Part shown: piece by piece, positions 43,078 to 54,949 of the stretch
Numbering within the stretch: the stretch's first letter is position 1
Layout of the letters: the number at the start of each line of letters is the position of its first letter
Source of the DNA: Elmis aenea
Lineage: Eukaryota; Arthropoda; Insecta; Coleoptera; Elmidae
DNA length: 64,000 bases
Assembly (NCBI GenBank): GCA_947652605.1
Contig: OX393577.1
Location: forward strand, 52,786,108-52,850,107
Direction of reading: 5' to 3'
Notes under the pieces: model-generated
The model's database searches: none
What the model was told of the DNA's origin: nothing
The model's input: only the letters and a program-made list of their open reading frames with translations
Program-made: the position numbers and the translations under genes

Positions 43078-43436
43078 GCTACATGCTAACATGCAATTAA
43101 TCAGTTCTGCAACAGTTTAATCCGCAAATGGCTGAAACGCGCTCAAATACACAAAACAAAATCAGAAGTCACATAGAAGCAAGCACACAAGCAACTAAAT
43201 TGTTTGGTTTCAACATGGATTTCTACGAGTAAGCTACTGTGTGTGCTCTTGAGATGATAAGATGGACGAAGTTCAAATTCAAACCTATACGACTCCAAAC
43301 AGTTAAAGTCGCGCATTCATTTAGTATTGTGTCAAGACACAGACTGTTTAGTTGCCAAAAATCAGTTGCATGTGAGCGCGTTTTCATATAAACTATAAAC
43401 CAATGGTTATGACTCCCGCAACCAAACTGTTAACTG
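43078..43436 (-). repeat. MITE-like family G, copy 1
   Basis: Inverse of 61828-62135: GGTTGCGGGAGTCATAACCA, GCGCTCACATGCAACTGAT, ACAGTCTGTGTCTTGACACA and AACAATTTAGTTGCTTGTGT on the minus strand. Both outer regions carry ACATGCAA with CAACAGTTT, suggesting TIRs. No coding. Confidence 0.7.
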
Positions 43437-43439
43437 AAA

Positions 43440-43837
43440 ATTTCCTTCACCTGTCAAATTTACGTTTTCAACCAATCACTAATCTTAAATCTTCTAGAGA
43501 CTACCAATTGGAGCATTATTACACGGTAATAATTTTACATTCCCGTGTCAGGTGTTGATCCTCCTGTCAAATTTGCGTTTTCGACCAATAACTTTCCTAG
43601 ATGCGGCCAATAAACATAATCATACACTGATAATGTCCTTTTCGCAATTAACAGATTTTCATGCGTTTCTAAGAAATCTGAGTTTGTGATTGGTCGAAAA
43701 TATAAATTTGGAGAGAGAATTAAATATTTTGTTCTTGATAACTTTTTGAAGAATTTCGGCGACCAGTAGCGTTACTTTAATATAGATTAAATCACACCCT
43801 TAACGCACCACTCTGACAGTACTTGTAAAATTTGATA
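43440..43837 (+). repeat. Dispersed repeat family C, copy 2
   Basis: Same orientation and content as 33928-34356, slightly shorter (one GCGTTTATTGGTCGTTTC block is reduced). It directly follows family G copy 1. Confidence 0.8.
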
Positions 43838-45171
43838 AAAATCCTGAAGTTTTGGTAAATAATTCTGGTGGTAACAGTTATTTATGTGTCACTTTTATTA
43901 CGAATTATAACAATTAATTTTTGATTTTCTTGTGGACACCTCACTGGAGATTCACTTAAATAATAAGCATTTTTTTTAAATACTATATTACTCGTTTTTA
44001 AAGAAAATTGAAAAATGTACGTTCTTTCACATAGTATATTGTTTTTGAGAAAGTAATGATTTCCATAACCTACATTAAATTACCAACAATCAGTGTTTAC
44101 TTATAAATAGCTTTTGTTTGTTTATTAAAAAAAACAATAACGTTCATGGCCAACTCGATAAAAATGTATTATAAGACGTCCATAAGATTATAATAAGTTG
44201 ATTGTTATATTTAAGTGTACCATGGAAGTTATGTGTAAATGTACAATATATAAACTAATAACACCAGTTTATTTGACACGTGAAATATCACCAAAAAAAA
44301 TCAGATGTTTGTATTAAAACTATAAATGATACAAATAAAACTGGAACTTGCAAACTTTCATTTTTTGGTTCTATCAAGTGCATTTTTTTAGTTCTTGATA
44401 TTGTTACGTTTTAAGCATTATATTTGTAACTTTTTACTAATTTAACCAAATCTCTATCTCTCATATTAAGCGAGCTCCCCATTGTGGCCTGAATTAAGCG
44501 AACACCCTGTACATCCGTGCTATTATTTCCCAGAAACCATCTTGACTGGAGCGAGTAATATGCTCACAATAAAAACACTCCCTATAAATTCAGCAACTCC
44601 GCAAATTATTTTATAATTACGGAAGTGGAGGATGGTAACCGCCCCGCTTAATCGAATGAGTTCAACTTTGGCATTCTAAGGGAGCAGGATATGCGTGTAC
44701 GTTTGTTATCGTTTTGATATTGTCGCTGTTATTGGAGGGGTCAGATATGGGCATACATCTGTCTTCGGATGTTCATATCCGACAGGTAGTTTTGCGAAGA
44801 TACAATCACAGCAGTTATATTTGTTCGCTTTGTTCGGTTAGTGGGCTGGTTTTCCCTGTAACAATCACTAGTGTTTTGTTGCACTGGCCATTTATACAAC
44901 ATTCTCAATCGCTCCTTCCAGGGAAAAAAAAAACAATGGCTTGCTGACTGCTTTTGTTTACTGAATAAAAACTTAAATGGAGCCAAACAACGACTTAATA
45001 TCCTTTTAGGTACACTATGAAATGGAGTATTCAAATGAACGCATTTTTTAGTAGATTGGGTGTGAATATTTTGAAATGTTTAGAAAGTTTAAATTTTGCT
45101 GCGTAGAAAGTTTTAAAAGGAAAATAGTGTTTTTAATCATCTTAATATACAGACAACAATCTACATGTGTT
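43838..45171. other. Mostly featureless; CAGGGTG-type right end at about 44440-44510
   Basis: TCTCATATTAAGCGAGCTCC leads to AAGCGAACACCCTG-TA, a decayed right terminus of the same style as 54456. No left partner or coding is recognised. Confidence 0.4.
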
Positions 45172-45475
45172 GTATGGGCAACTTTGCTATTATAAGAGTT
45201 ACAAAGTTGAGCAGAATTTTAAGGCGAATTTAATGCCATTTTGACATTTGACCTACACCTTCAACTATTTTAATACTTTGAAAAAATTAAAACCCGACGA
45301 TTTTTTCAAAATGTGAAATGATTCCTATAGATATTTTTACGTAGAATTAGAAAAAAAAAACTCTAAAAAATCATGGCACACTTAATTTTTAAGAAATGAG
45401 CCAAACTTGGCTTTTTTTAAATGGTAAGCATAGTTGGCTATGGGTTGTGGGTTCATTAAAAAGAGAATATTTTTC
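45172..45475 (-). repeat. Dispersed repeat family F, copy 2
   Basis: Inverse of 18998-19345: GACATTTGACCTACACCTTC, TAGATATTTTTACGTAGAA, and GGCTATGGGTTGTGGGTTCA at the far end. Confidence 0.7.
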
Positions 45476-45956
45476 TCGTTTTATTGATGCATAGGTTGGT
45501 AGGTTTATCTTTAAAAATAAGTAATTTTAATCAAAGTGGCGATTTAAAAAAAAAACAAATATTTAATAAATAAGCTAGCTGTACTTAAATACAAAAAAAG
45601 TTGAACTTAAATAATTTAAAATATTTTTTACATATTCATAATAATTTTAAATGTTTGACTTGCTATTACTATTAAATCAAAACTATAACAGGTGTTAAAG
45701 GTGTAGCTCTCTCTATATGGGCAATACAAATTTTAGATCTGCACTTAGTAGATATTACTGTTTTTCTATGCATATTTATTTTTATTTAATGCACTGTTCT
45801 TAAAACAGCTAATCTTTAGTAATAATTAATAAAATAACAGAAAAGTTAACAATATTCGCCATTTTTTCCTTACACATTATCCAAATATAAATAGTTTGAT
45901 AGTATATCCTTAATTTTTAATCTATTTCCTTACAATAAAACAGTCTACTGTTTATA

Positions 45957-46291
45957 CAGGGTGATTCAGTTTGACTGTCGCACCCCTATAACTTTTTAAG
46001 CATTAAAAATAACCCCAACAAACCTTATATTTTTGAAAACGGCGACAAATTTTCTATTAATGATGTGCATTTGTTACCTCTACGATGACGTATGTCAAAT
46101 CCGCGATAGGCAACTGTTTTTTTTTTTTTATTGCATTCGGATAGAGAATTTAATTCTGAATCCGACCATGTATTAAAAAAGTATGCATCAGAAAAAAAAA
46201 TCAGAGTAAAATCAGTTCAAAGATTATTCAAATCATAGCAAACAGTCTATTTAACATAACAAAAAACGATCAGATCTTAAAAATTAGACTA
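45957..46291 (-). mobile_element. Family A element, half copy (A3), interrupted
   Basis: TA-CAGGGTGATTCAGTTTGACT at 45955 starts one arm, running through GGCAACTG and the AAACAGTCTATTTAACATAA block shared with A1/A2. It stops at a TA where GGGGAACCCGGG begins, so another element has inserted or replaced the rest. Confidence 0.75.
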
Positions 46292-46293
46292 TA

Positions 46294-46330
46294 GGGGAAC
46301 CCGGGGCAGAACGAAACACCGCTTTTTTTT
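46294..46330. mobile_element. Left end of a pogo-like element (GGGGAACCCGGGG)
   Basis: TA is followed by GGGGAACCCGGGGCAGAACG, comparable in style with the GGGGAAAGTACCC end at 6006. It interrupts family A copy A3 at a TA. The right end was not found. Confidence 0.4.
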
Positions 46331-48040
46331 AATTGTACCGTGGCACTATCTAAGAACATTTTTAGGAACTATACGTAAAGCATAACAAACAGACTGACGA
46401 TATTTTTGTCATTCTTGGTAATTCTGGATAAGCGTATTCGCACGTGTCCCGTATTTTCTTGTGTTATCGTTCTGTGTTTTAATTGGTTGTCATAATCATA
46501 AACAAAATTAACATCTATCAAGTTATTTAAGACACTAATAATCCCCCTAAAATACTTTTTATGGCACAGTATCAGCTCTTAGGACTATTTTCTAGTGAAT
46601 AAAATCAGCATGGCGTCTTTAATAAAATTACATTATACAATATTTTGACTTTAATACGATAAAATGTGTTATTAATTAAATGTTAATATTAAATGTTATT
46701 TAAAGACTGTTTAATTTCAAATATGAGTTGTTTTTTCTTAAAAATGTATTCACGCTAATTATATTATATTGTGTTATAGGTACTTTGCATAAATTCAATT
46801 AATATTTCATTTAAGTTAATAAATGAAAATCAATTATTAAAAACTAAATGAGTTTAAAACTTCAGGATTCACCTTTTTAAAAACAGTTTTATTTAGCAAA
46901 AGCAACGGTTTAGCAGTTATAATCAACCAGATCTCAAAAAGTCCACAATTCTATTTATTAAAAAAACTAAAAGCAAAATACAATGTTTCTGCAAAAAGGC
47001 AAAATTCCACGAGACGTGAATAAAAATTAGCTCCATGAAAAATTATGACAGCTTTAGGAGAACACACATTTTTCTACTAAAATTTTGTATTCCACGAACT
47101 CTGAATAAGTAAAATCATTCTCGACATGTTGACTATACTTCTCCATTACTACGTAAATTGGAGAAGCAAAAAGATTTATAACAAAAAATGTAAATAAAGT
47201 GGTTTTAAACCTCGCATTTTTCTGACTTAATAAATTTCCATGGCAACAATCCTCTCTCTTTCTCCAATTCACGTCACAATCTGGGGTGTTGCCGTTGAAA
47301 AGACACATCTTTTAACAAATGATAGTCGGCTCGACGACGAGTGGTAATTTTCTACGAAGTTCAAAATAAATGAGGCATTAAAAATATAAATTGGGACCAC
47401 GAAAACCTCTTTAACAAAAAACTGTCCGGATGGTAATGGGTATTAACTTAATAAAGTGTCTGGGAAACTGAACAAAGTAGTTTGTTTCATTTGATCATGT
47501 TTTATGAAACACCCTCTCAAAACAAAAAACAAAGCAACAGGAATTTATACAGCATTATTATACGCTATAATCTTTATAAATATTAAAAATGACTTTGTGA
47601 AACTGTATAACATTTTCCATAAAAATTGTAATGGCTTTATTCAGGTTTTGTGATTGTCTATAATTTATAATTATCCTAGGCAATTTACTATGATAAGAAA
47701 TCAAAATGGTATGAACCCCTTGTTAAAATAAAATTAGCCATTTAAATATGCAGAAATAACCACAAAACAAAAAAAAAGAACATTAAAAGAGATTTAAAAA
47801 ACAAAATAATTCATGCTTTTTAAAACCAAGCGATGATCATACAATTCGAAGTAGATATGTCCGACTCATAGTTATATTTTGATGAAAAAGTTTGTATGGG
47901 TACTACTTTTTTAGGTTGAGTTAATTTTTGGTACTGTTACGAAACCCGGAGAAATCATAATAAGACCCGGAGCTCGAAAAACGATGTTAAAACCCGGAGA
48001 TTCCGGGTGAAAACCGGATACCTGGACATAAAAACACCCA
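46331..48040. other. No recognisable feature
   Basis: No coding motif accepted. Three ACCCGGAG repeats occur at 47943-48000. Confidence 0.4.
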
Positions 48041-48042
48041 TA

Positions 48043-48581
48043 TAGGGTGTTTCATAATTGAATGCTGATCCTTAGGCGTATTATTCCTTGGATGATTTTA
48101 AGAAAAAAAGTTCATATCAATGTAGGTCCGCAACCGCCGTATTTTTGAGATACAGGGTGTCAAAAGTTGAAAAAAATATCGGTTTTTTCGTAATATCTTT
48201 GATACCGCTTTAGATATTTTTTTGAATTTTAGTAGGTACTAGCTAGACATAAAAACACATTTTTTTCAGCAAAAAAAATTGTTTTTTTTCTACCAATGGC
48301 GTCCGTACTAACATGTCCTTGAATATTTTTAATGAAAAAAATGATATGCCACTGTTTTTTTTTTCAAAATAAATGTCATTTTTATAATTTTACTTTATCT
48401 CTTAGTAAAAATGGCCTCCTGACTTTTTTTTTGTTCGACGAACGGTTTTCGAGTAAACTTGTAACACCCTGTATTTCAAAAATACGGCGGTTGCGGACCT
48501 ACATTGATATGAACTTTTTTTCTTAAAATCATCCAAGGAATAATACCCCTAAGGATCAGCATTCAATTATGAAACACCCTG
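48043..48581. mobile_element. CAGGGTG-group element with about 120-bp inverted arms
   Basis: TA-TAGGGTGTTTCATAATTGA at the left and TCAATTATGAAACACCCTG-TA at the right are inverted. The match continues through GGATGATTTTAAGAAAAAAA and GTAGGTCCGCAACCGCCGTA. Each arm ends with a second GATACAGGGTGTC/ACACCCTGTAT copy of the terminal motif. 539 bp, no coding. Confidence 0.85.
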
Positions 48582-48585
48582 TATA

Positions 48586-48640
48586 CAGGGTGGTGCTTTT
48601 TTCGATGCTCACCATTGCTATCTTGGAAACGGTATTATAT
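48586..48640. repeat. Adjacent CAGGGTG-type left end
   Basis: Directly after the TA that closes the previous element, TA-CAGGGTGGTGCTTTTTTCGA begins another terminus, so two ends sit back to back. No right partner. Confidence 0.5.
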
Positions 48641-48960
48641 ATATATATTCGTTATTATATGGTGATGGATTTCTACTTATCATCAAGCTTTTGAATTTTG
48701 CAGTATTGAGATTCAGTCCTTATTCTTCTCTTATTGTGTTAACTCTCTACACTAGTTGTTAAAGGCCTCCTGATGAGTCAGCTACTGGAACTGTATCATC
48801 TGCATATCGGACATCGTTAATCGATATTCCGTATACCATACTACCATGATCTAACCCTTAAAGAACACATTCTTGTCGAACACCGCGCATGATTCTAATT
48901 TCATCTTTCAAGTCAAACTTCACTCTCATTGTTGCTGTTTGGTCCCAGTATAGCTTTGTA
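48640..48960 (-). pseudogene. Non-LTR reverse transcriptase fragment (YADDT motif)
   Basis: Minus-strand reading includes DQTATMRVKFDLKDEIRIMR, GVRQEC, then MVYGISINDVRYADDTVPVA with the catalytic YADD near 48808-48820, and a GLNLNTAKFKSLMISRN-like end. The order GVRQGC...xxInNIRYADDTVLxA matches LINE RTs of the RTE type. Stops and frameshifts show it is dead. It is a different lineage from the FADD type at 35690-36215. Confidence 0.75.
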
Positions 48961-49202
48961 TTATTCGAATGTCCCTACCATCTACCCCTGTTCTATTGTG
49001 TAGTTAGTTTTATCATTTTCATTTCCTATTTTGTGCTAATAAAACAATACAATATCAGTTTGTCGGTTTCTTATTCTCTAAAAAGCTTGAATAATTTGAA
49101 TGTCCATTTCAGCGGTACGGGTCGTCGGTGTCCATTCCTGCGCTCGCATTATGTTTATTGTATTATTCTATAGTAGATTATATCATTATACTATAACATT
49201 TT

Positions 49203-49358
49203 TAACCCTATAATTAATTAAAATGCGGTTAATCGTATCAACTGTACGGGACACATATGCCCCGTACCGCGCGAACAGAGGTATGCCTACGGGACACTTA
49301 CACCCCGTAACGCGCCCCACAAAGTTTTGAGGATATGGCGCCGCAGCGGACGTGTTAA
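49203..49358. mobile_element. piggyBac-like terminal fragment (tentative)
   Basis: The right side ends GCCGCAGCGGACGTG then TTAA at 49359, inverse TTAA-CACGTCCGCTGCGGC, in the style of piggyBac termini. Inside are repeated ACGGGACACATATGCCCCGT and ACGGGACACTTACACCCCGT motifs. Several TTAA sites occur on the left but no matching inverse end was found. Confidence 0.4.
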
Positions 49359-49508
49359 GATAATTTAAAAACCGGTTAAAATGTTTTTGGTTAAAGTTTG
49401 CAGTTTTATCGACTGCCATCACAATTTTGCAAAAACAGAGAGTTCACATACGTTTTTACGCTGGTTTTAAAATAGTTATTATTAATAATAGTTATATTAT
49501 AATAATAT

Positions 49509-49844
49509 AATATGTATCAAGGCCAAAAAGTACGTTTTGGCCGAGGTGCATATTACATTTTTTGTGCGATCGAATTAAAAACAATTTAAATTTGTAGTAA
49601 TTTTCAAAATTATAGATTAGAAACTACGTGACATTCTGTCACTGACAGATGACGGCGTGTGTACTGCATTACCGGCCCTCTCCTTAGCAACGGCCGTAAA
49701 AGTTACTTTTTCGGCCGTTGCTAAGGGTAACGGCCTGACAAGTAACTTTTACGGCCGTTGCTAAGGATAGGGCCGGTGTTGCAGTACTTTATGGTTGCTA
49801 ACGCGTCCGTCAAACAGCTGTTTCTAGTACGATCGCACAAAAAA
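49509..49844. mobile_element. Hairpin family R, copy lacking the first hairpin
   Basis: TATGTATCAAGGCCAAAAAG then ACGTTTTGGCC, the internal TTTTTTGTGCGATCG, the second hairpin around CTTAGCAACGGCCGTAAAAG and GTAACTTTTACGGCCGTTGC, and the end CGATCGCACAAAAAA. Very similar to 23097-23439, including the same deletion of the first apex. Confidence 0.8.
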
Positions 49845-49849
49845 CTAAT

Positions 49850-50863
49850 TATTTTACAGATTAATAAACTTCACATCATGCGCGTCGTTAGAATACCTAT
49901 TACCTGCTTCATGTTGATAATGTTTTTAATTTAAGATACGTTCTAGAAAGCTTTTAGCTTGTAATTACACAACAACTTCAAAAAGTTCACAACTTAAGAT
50001 TAATTTATCAAAAGTTTACGGTACTACAAAAGCAGTTTCTGATAATCTAATACGTCCTAAGAGAACTATTACAGACGAACATCTTTGGCAATTACTTTCA
50101 CAAGATGGTCGATTAGCTTTTGTAATCTGGCGTCTTCAGATACTGTTTGTTACCTCTTGTATTAATCCATTCGTTTGATGGCGATACCCATCATAAATCA
50201 ATTGAATTTGCGCTGGAATTGCCACTTTTATTTAGAGCAATAAATCCGGGAACAGCCTGCTCTGCTGTTTGTTGTAGGAAGAAAGGCGACTACATGACTG
50301 TTACTGTAATTTAACGTTTATGGACCGGAAGTGCGTGATTCACCATCTTTTGACGGAACAAAATGTCACCTGCGTATAAATTACTTCGTCGTATTAAGCT
50401 CCGTCGAACTCTTTTACCGCAAAATCAAAATTCGATTGCTTAAGATAGCAAAATTCGCCTTTAAGAGAGAGTTGCGTCAAATACATGTTAACGCAGGTAA
50501 TAAATGAATGAGCTTCCACAGGTTCACCGGCAAGGTAATACAGTAGCGCACAGTAGGCATTGTATGTACAATAGGCTTTAGTTTTATAATATTATTAAGA
50601 TTAAAATACCGTGATATCAAAAATTATGGATTTTAAAATAATTGTGGAAGCTAGTATGGAGTATGGGGCATTTTATGTCGATCATTTTTAATTGTCAAAA
50701 TTTGGAAGCAGTACTTGTAAAGTTTTCTTTCTATCGTAATCTTAAACAGTTTTTGTATCAATTTAATTTTGGTTTTCACAACAGAGCACAAAATTTATAT
50801 GATTTAAAGCCTATTTTTGAATTGGTGTGCTAGTAAATAACGTTTGGGAAACTGTCAGCATTT
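49850..50863. other. No recognisable feature
   Basis: Short open frames only, without recognised domains. Confidence 0.4.
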
Positions 50864-51460
50864 ATGTTTGGAAAATTTTTGGTAGCACTTCCCCGACAGC
50901 AGTATACCAAAAAATTTTTATGCTTGTATTGCAAATTGTGTTGGTGTGTTTCGCGAAACTGGCTCTGTGACTCATATAAGGGTGCTGGTATGCCAACCGT
51001 TCGTAAAGAAGAAGTTGTTAATGAAGTTCGTCAACGTATGGACAAGAGCCTACAAAACCCTTGAAACATCTCTTTCCAGAAATTGGACTTTCTTATGGAA
51101 CATGCCGAACGATTGCAAAGAAGGAATTGCATATTAAATGCAATCATATCAACCCTTTTTGCCGGCAGACCACCCCAGACGTCTTGCGTTTTGCCAGTGG
51201 TTTATTAATAATTTAATGAATGTAACTTTTTTTCTGAGGATGCCTGGTTTCATCTTTCAGGGTACGTCAATTCTCAAAATATGCGGATGTGAAACACTAA
51301 TAATCCGTATATTTTTGTTAAATCTCCACTACATGCTCAGAAAATTGGTGTTTGGATCAGTTTTTCGCAGAAAAATAATTGAGCCCGTTTTTTTTTAAAT
51401 TTCGCCGTCAATACTAAGAAGTACAGAATTTGCCTGAATTTGTATAACAACTACACGATG
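50864..51460 (+). pseudogene. DUF4817-type (Tc1/mariner-related) transposase relic
   Basis: Across shifting frames it reads FRETGSV, PTVRKEEVVNEVRQRMDKS, SYGTCRTIAKKELHIKC, PFLPADHPRRLAFCQWFINN, SEDAWFHLSGYVNSQNMRM and PLHAQKIGV. This is the order of the insect transposase family with two N-terminal helix-turn-helices and a DDE_3 catalytic domain (FRETGSV..., LxxADxxRRxxFCxWF, DEAxFHLxGYVNxQNxRxW, xHxxKIGVW). The conserved DE of the second block reads ED, and frameshifts abound, so it is inactive. N-terminal counterpart: 3409-3483. Confidence 0.8.
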
Positions 51461-51507
51461 ATGAACTTTAGTATGGCAATTTTTAGATGGTTATCCCATG
51501 GCTGCTC

Positions 51508-52740
51508 CTGTTTTGCTCATAGATGCCTCCTACGAATGTGAAGTAGGTAGACTGTGCGCACATCATGGGATCACCATTATCACCGGCACTCGCCAATTTC
51601 TGTATGGCAGCCTTCGAAGAACAAGCCCTACTTTCCAGTAAATTGAAACCGAAACACTGGTTCCAATATATAGACACCTTCGTCATCTGGGAACACGGAA
51701 AAGAACCACTTTAAGACTTTCTAACACACCTGAACAGCCTACACAAGAACATTAAATTCACGATGGAGGAAGAGAAGAATGGTGCGTTACCCTTTCTGGA
51801 CATACTGGTCAAAAGAAAAGCTAACGGAACACTAGGCCACAGCGTTTACCGCAAACCAACTCGCATCATCACCAGGCCCAAAAATAATCGGTGATCAACA
51901 CATTAACACATAGGGCTAAAGAGATATGCACACCAGAAACCATCAAAGAAAAATCTAACATGAACACGAGAGCCCCACAAGAAAACGGTTACCAGCGTAA
52001 ACAAATACTTCGAACCATACAGAAACATGCCACGCCAAAAGAAGGAAAAAAAAGAACTACATCGTTACGAATTACTTACCCTACATCTGCTGAGTGAGCA
52101 ATAAAATATCAAAACTTCTACAAAAACAATATCAAAACCGTTTTCAACGCTCCTTTGGAGCTCCCGAATAAACTAAGAAGAACACACGACACGGGACTAC
52201 ACCACGCGGGGATATACAGCATACCTTTTGCTCCTGTGGAAAAATATACATAGGACAGACCGGCAGGAATATACAAGCGTCTCAAAGAACATGGACAAAC
52301 AACAAAACAATTCGGAAAATCAGCGGTAGCAGAACACGCCTATGGTACGGGACACACCATCCTTTTCAAAGAAACAAAATTACTGGGGACGCAAACCATT
52401 TCTGGCCGAGATTATACCGGGAATCCTTGGAAACCATGAAGAACCCAAACAACTATAGCAGAGACACAGGCGCAACACTCCCAAAAATCTCGAAACCCGT
52501 CATCACAAAATCACTGAGGCATAACAAACTCATCAAGCGAAACGCCACGCCTCCACAAGCTGGATATATAAACCCAGCAACATCCCACACAAATTAGTCG
52601 TTTTGAGAAAGAGCACGATATTATAATAGTCGAAACGTCAACTTTCAAATATAGGACGCGGTTCCAAACCCGGGAATGAAGATTGTTTCTCTGACAAAAA
52701 TATTCCAAAAGAATGATATAAGCTAAGACGACAGTTTTCC
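51508..52740 (+). pseudogene. Penelope-like element: RT C-terminus plus GIY-YIG endonuclease
   Basis: Reads MGSPLSPALANFCMAAFEEQ near 51565, then WFQYIDTFVIWEHGK, FLTHLNSLHKNIKFTMEEEK and NGALPFLDILVKRKANGTLG followed by HSVYRKPT. This is the RT core and thumb of Penelope-like elements. The catalytic YxDD reads YIDT: one aspartate codon is deleted. Further on, CSCGKIYIGQTGRNIQ (52229-52276) and KEHGQTTKQFGKSAVAEHAY match the GIY-YIG endonuclease with its CxC-type lead. Several frameshifts. Near 52600-52640 a degenerate TGAG...GTCGAAACGTC motif may be the terminal hammerhead. Confidence 0.88.
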
Positions 52741-53700
52741 ATTCCATGACTACCTGTGACCAAGATAATTTTTGATATCACGCTTTATTAAAAACAGATA
52801 AGGTTGCTGATTATGTACAGCAATACTAATAACTTAAAATATTTAAGTGCTTCATTTATTAAAATACACAAGTTTATTCGTGTAATTGTTTTACACTAAG
52901 CCATTTGAAGTCACTTGTTTTAAAACCACTACTTATTATGATAATTTAAGTGATTTCGGTGTTGTATTTATCTCTGGAATCATTGTTCGTTTATACCTTT
53001 TGTTGCAAAAGTTCATATAACTTTAACTCCAATCAATTTTTAATAGCACACTTTTTTCGAAAGAGATTAAAATTTTATAAAATTCAAATGTATAAATTTT
53101 CATGTTTCTGTTTAACGTTAAAAAAAGAGTTGCAAAAATCTATTGATAAACACAATAAAAGTTTAGAATTTTACGTTTAACTCCTAATTTTGTTAAAATC
53201 AATAATATAAGTTAAAAATATTTTTTTATAAGTAACCCACAACAGCCTTGCATAGTGCAGACAGATTTAATAAGAACTTCTTAGCATTATTAAATAACCA
53301 TGAGCATTTTAAACGACGTTTACAAGTGGCGGTTGTCTTTCTTCGTACCTCCATTTCCAATGCTAATGTAAAACTTGACTTGGGCACACAAAAGTGTCAC
53401 GTGAACAAAAAGTAATGATCTGAAGGGAGTCACAGGCACTTGACCTTAATAAACAAATTTTGTAAGCATGTAATAAAAGCTGTGGAAAATTGGATGTCGC
53501 TGTCCCAACATTACATGCCAGAATATATTAAAATTTTACAAATGCTGACATGATATCTTCAGGTTTTAAACATAATAAAATGAATCGGTCAGCTATTTCT
53601 GCAGAACAACAAAACGTAAAAGATTTTTTTGAAATTAAAAGTTTTACTAACGATTTGTTTAAACTTAAAAAATTGAACCACTTACTTTACATTATGTGTA
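52741..53700. other. No recognisable feature
   Basis: AT-rich; no coding motif or terminal repeats recognised. Confidence 0.45.
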
Positions 53701-54456
53701 CACAGGGTGTCCCAAATTTAAGGTTGAACATGGGAATCTTGTTTAACTTAAGAGCTATTGAGACAAATAGTCTAAATTTGGTGGTGCATTCATACTCAAA
53801 AACAAAAGTTCCATGGTCATCTTAGTTAAGCAGTAATTCAGAAAAACGGAAAAACACTAGATTTTGTGTTTTTACTTAGATTTTTTATTTACAGATTTTG
53901 AAAAATAAAACAAGTTTTTAAAGCAACACTTAAATATCTATTTGCTGATGTAATCAGAGTTTTTGTAAAACGTTTCTTGTTTCTTTTATTGACTGATGTG
54001 ATGGACAGGATTAACGATGGAAACAGTTACAATACTCGACAACTTTAAACATTTTGCTACGTTCCAATTAGGTTTTGTTTTTCATGGCAATATTATTGCA
54101 TCAATAATGTAACACTGCAATATATCATTTAAAGCAAAAATTCAGTATGGCTCCTACAACACATGAAAGAATCATCCGAGGCAAAATATAATTATATTAA
54201 CGCAAAGAGAATAAAAGGTTTTAAAGAGGCGTTTTTAATTTTTCAATATACCTAAAAATAAAGGAAATAAAACAAAGACCCAAAATTATTATGCTTGGCT
54301 TTTTTTCTGAACTACTATCAAATTAATTGTGCCATAAAAATACTCTTTTTAATTTTAATTCAGCACCAAATTGCGCAACTTTGTCCCAGTTGAATGAATT
54401 CGTAGCTCTCAAATTAAGCGAGATCGCCATGCTGAGCATCGAAGTTGGACACCCTG
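53701..54456. mobile_element. CAGGGTG-group element with TACA flanks
   Basis: CAGGGTGTCCCAAATTTAAG at 53703 inverts with CGAAGTTGGACACCCTG ending 54456. Inward, GTTTAACTTAAGAGCTATTG pairs with TAGCTCTCAAATTAAGCGAG. Flanks read TACA on both sides (53699-53702, 54457-54460), which contains the TA. No coding in about 760 bp. Confidence 0.75.
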
Positions 54457-54460
54457 TACA

Positions 54461-54949
54461 TAGTACTTGAAAAATAAATGGTCTAACAAAAATTATTTGT
54501 AATCGATTATTACCGCAAAATAATCATCGCAAAATTTTGAAAATCACATGATATAACAGCGAAAAATATATATTTTTTTAAATCTTTTCTTTTCAAATTT
54601 GTAGATATACATACAAGTGTGATATTTTGTTGATTAAACCAATTTTAACTATAATTCTACTAATTTTATACACAGTAATCATCCTAATGCACTATTTAGA
54701 TTGTTCCTTGATCACCTTTTAATGATTACTCATCAATAATTACTAACCTAAATTAAACGAAAACTGTTAAATATACCTAGCTGTTTAATAGCCTTATACA
54801 TTTTACAATAAAAAACAAGTCCAAAAATATAATAATATATGCAATGTTCTATTAAAAAAAAAAACTTATGTAGGTTATAAAAGCAACAAAACCGTAACCA
54901 ACAAATCCAAATCGATTATACCAACCTCTTTAAACTTGCGCCCCCCTTA
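54461..54949. other. No recognisable feature
   Basis: AT-rich; nothing recognised. Confidence 0.45.

Noticed and set aside
47054..47308. 84-codon minus-strand frame with a hydrophobic, signal-like middle
   Set aside because: No recognised domain, no splice or codon-usage support; expected by chance in AT-rich sequence.
48765..48800. Hammerhead-like CTGATGAGTC...GGAAC
   Set aside because: It lies inside the reverse-transcriptase reading frame (just after YADDT on the other strand), lacks GAAA, and stem II would be two base pairs.
49186..49422. 78-codon minus-strand frame in the piggyBac-like fragment
   Set aside because: Frame is imposed by repeated GGGGTGTAAGTGTCCCGTA-type motifs; no transposase motif is present.
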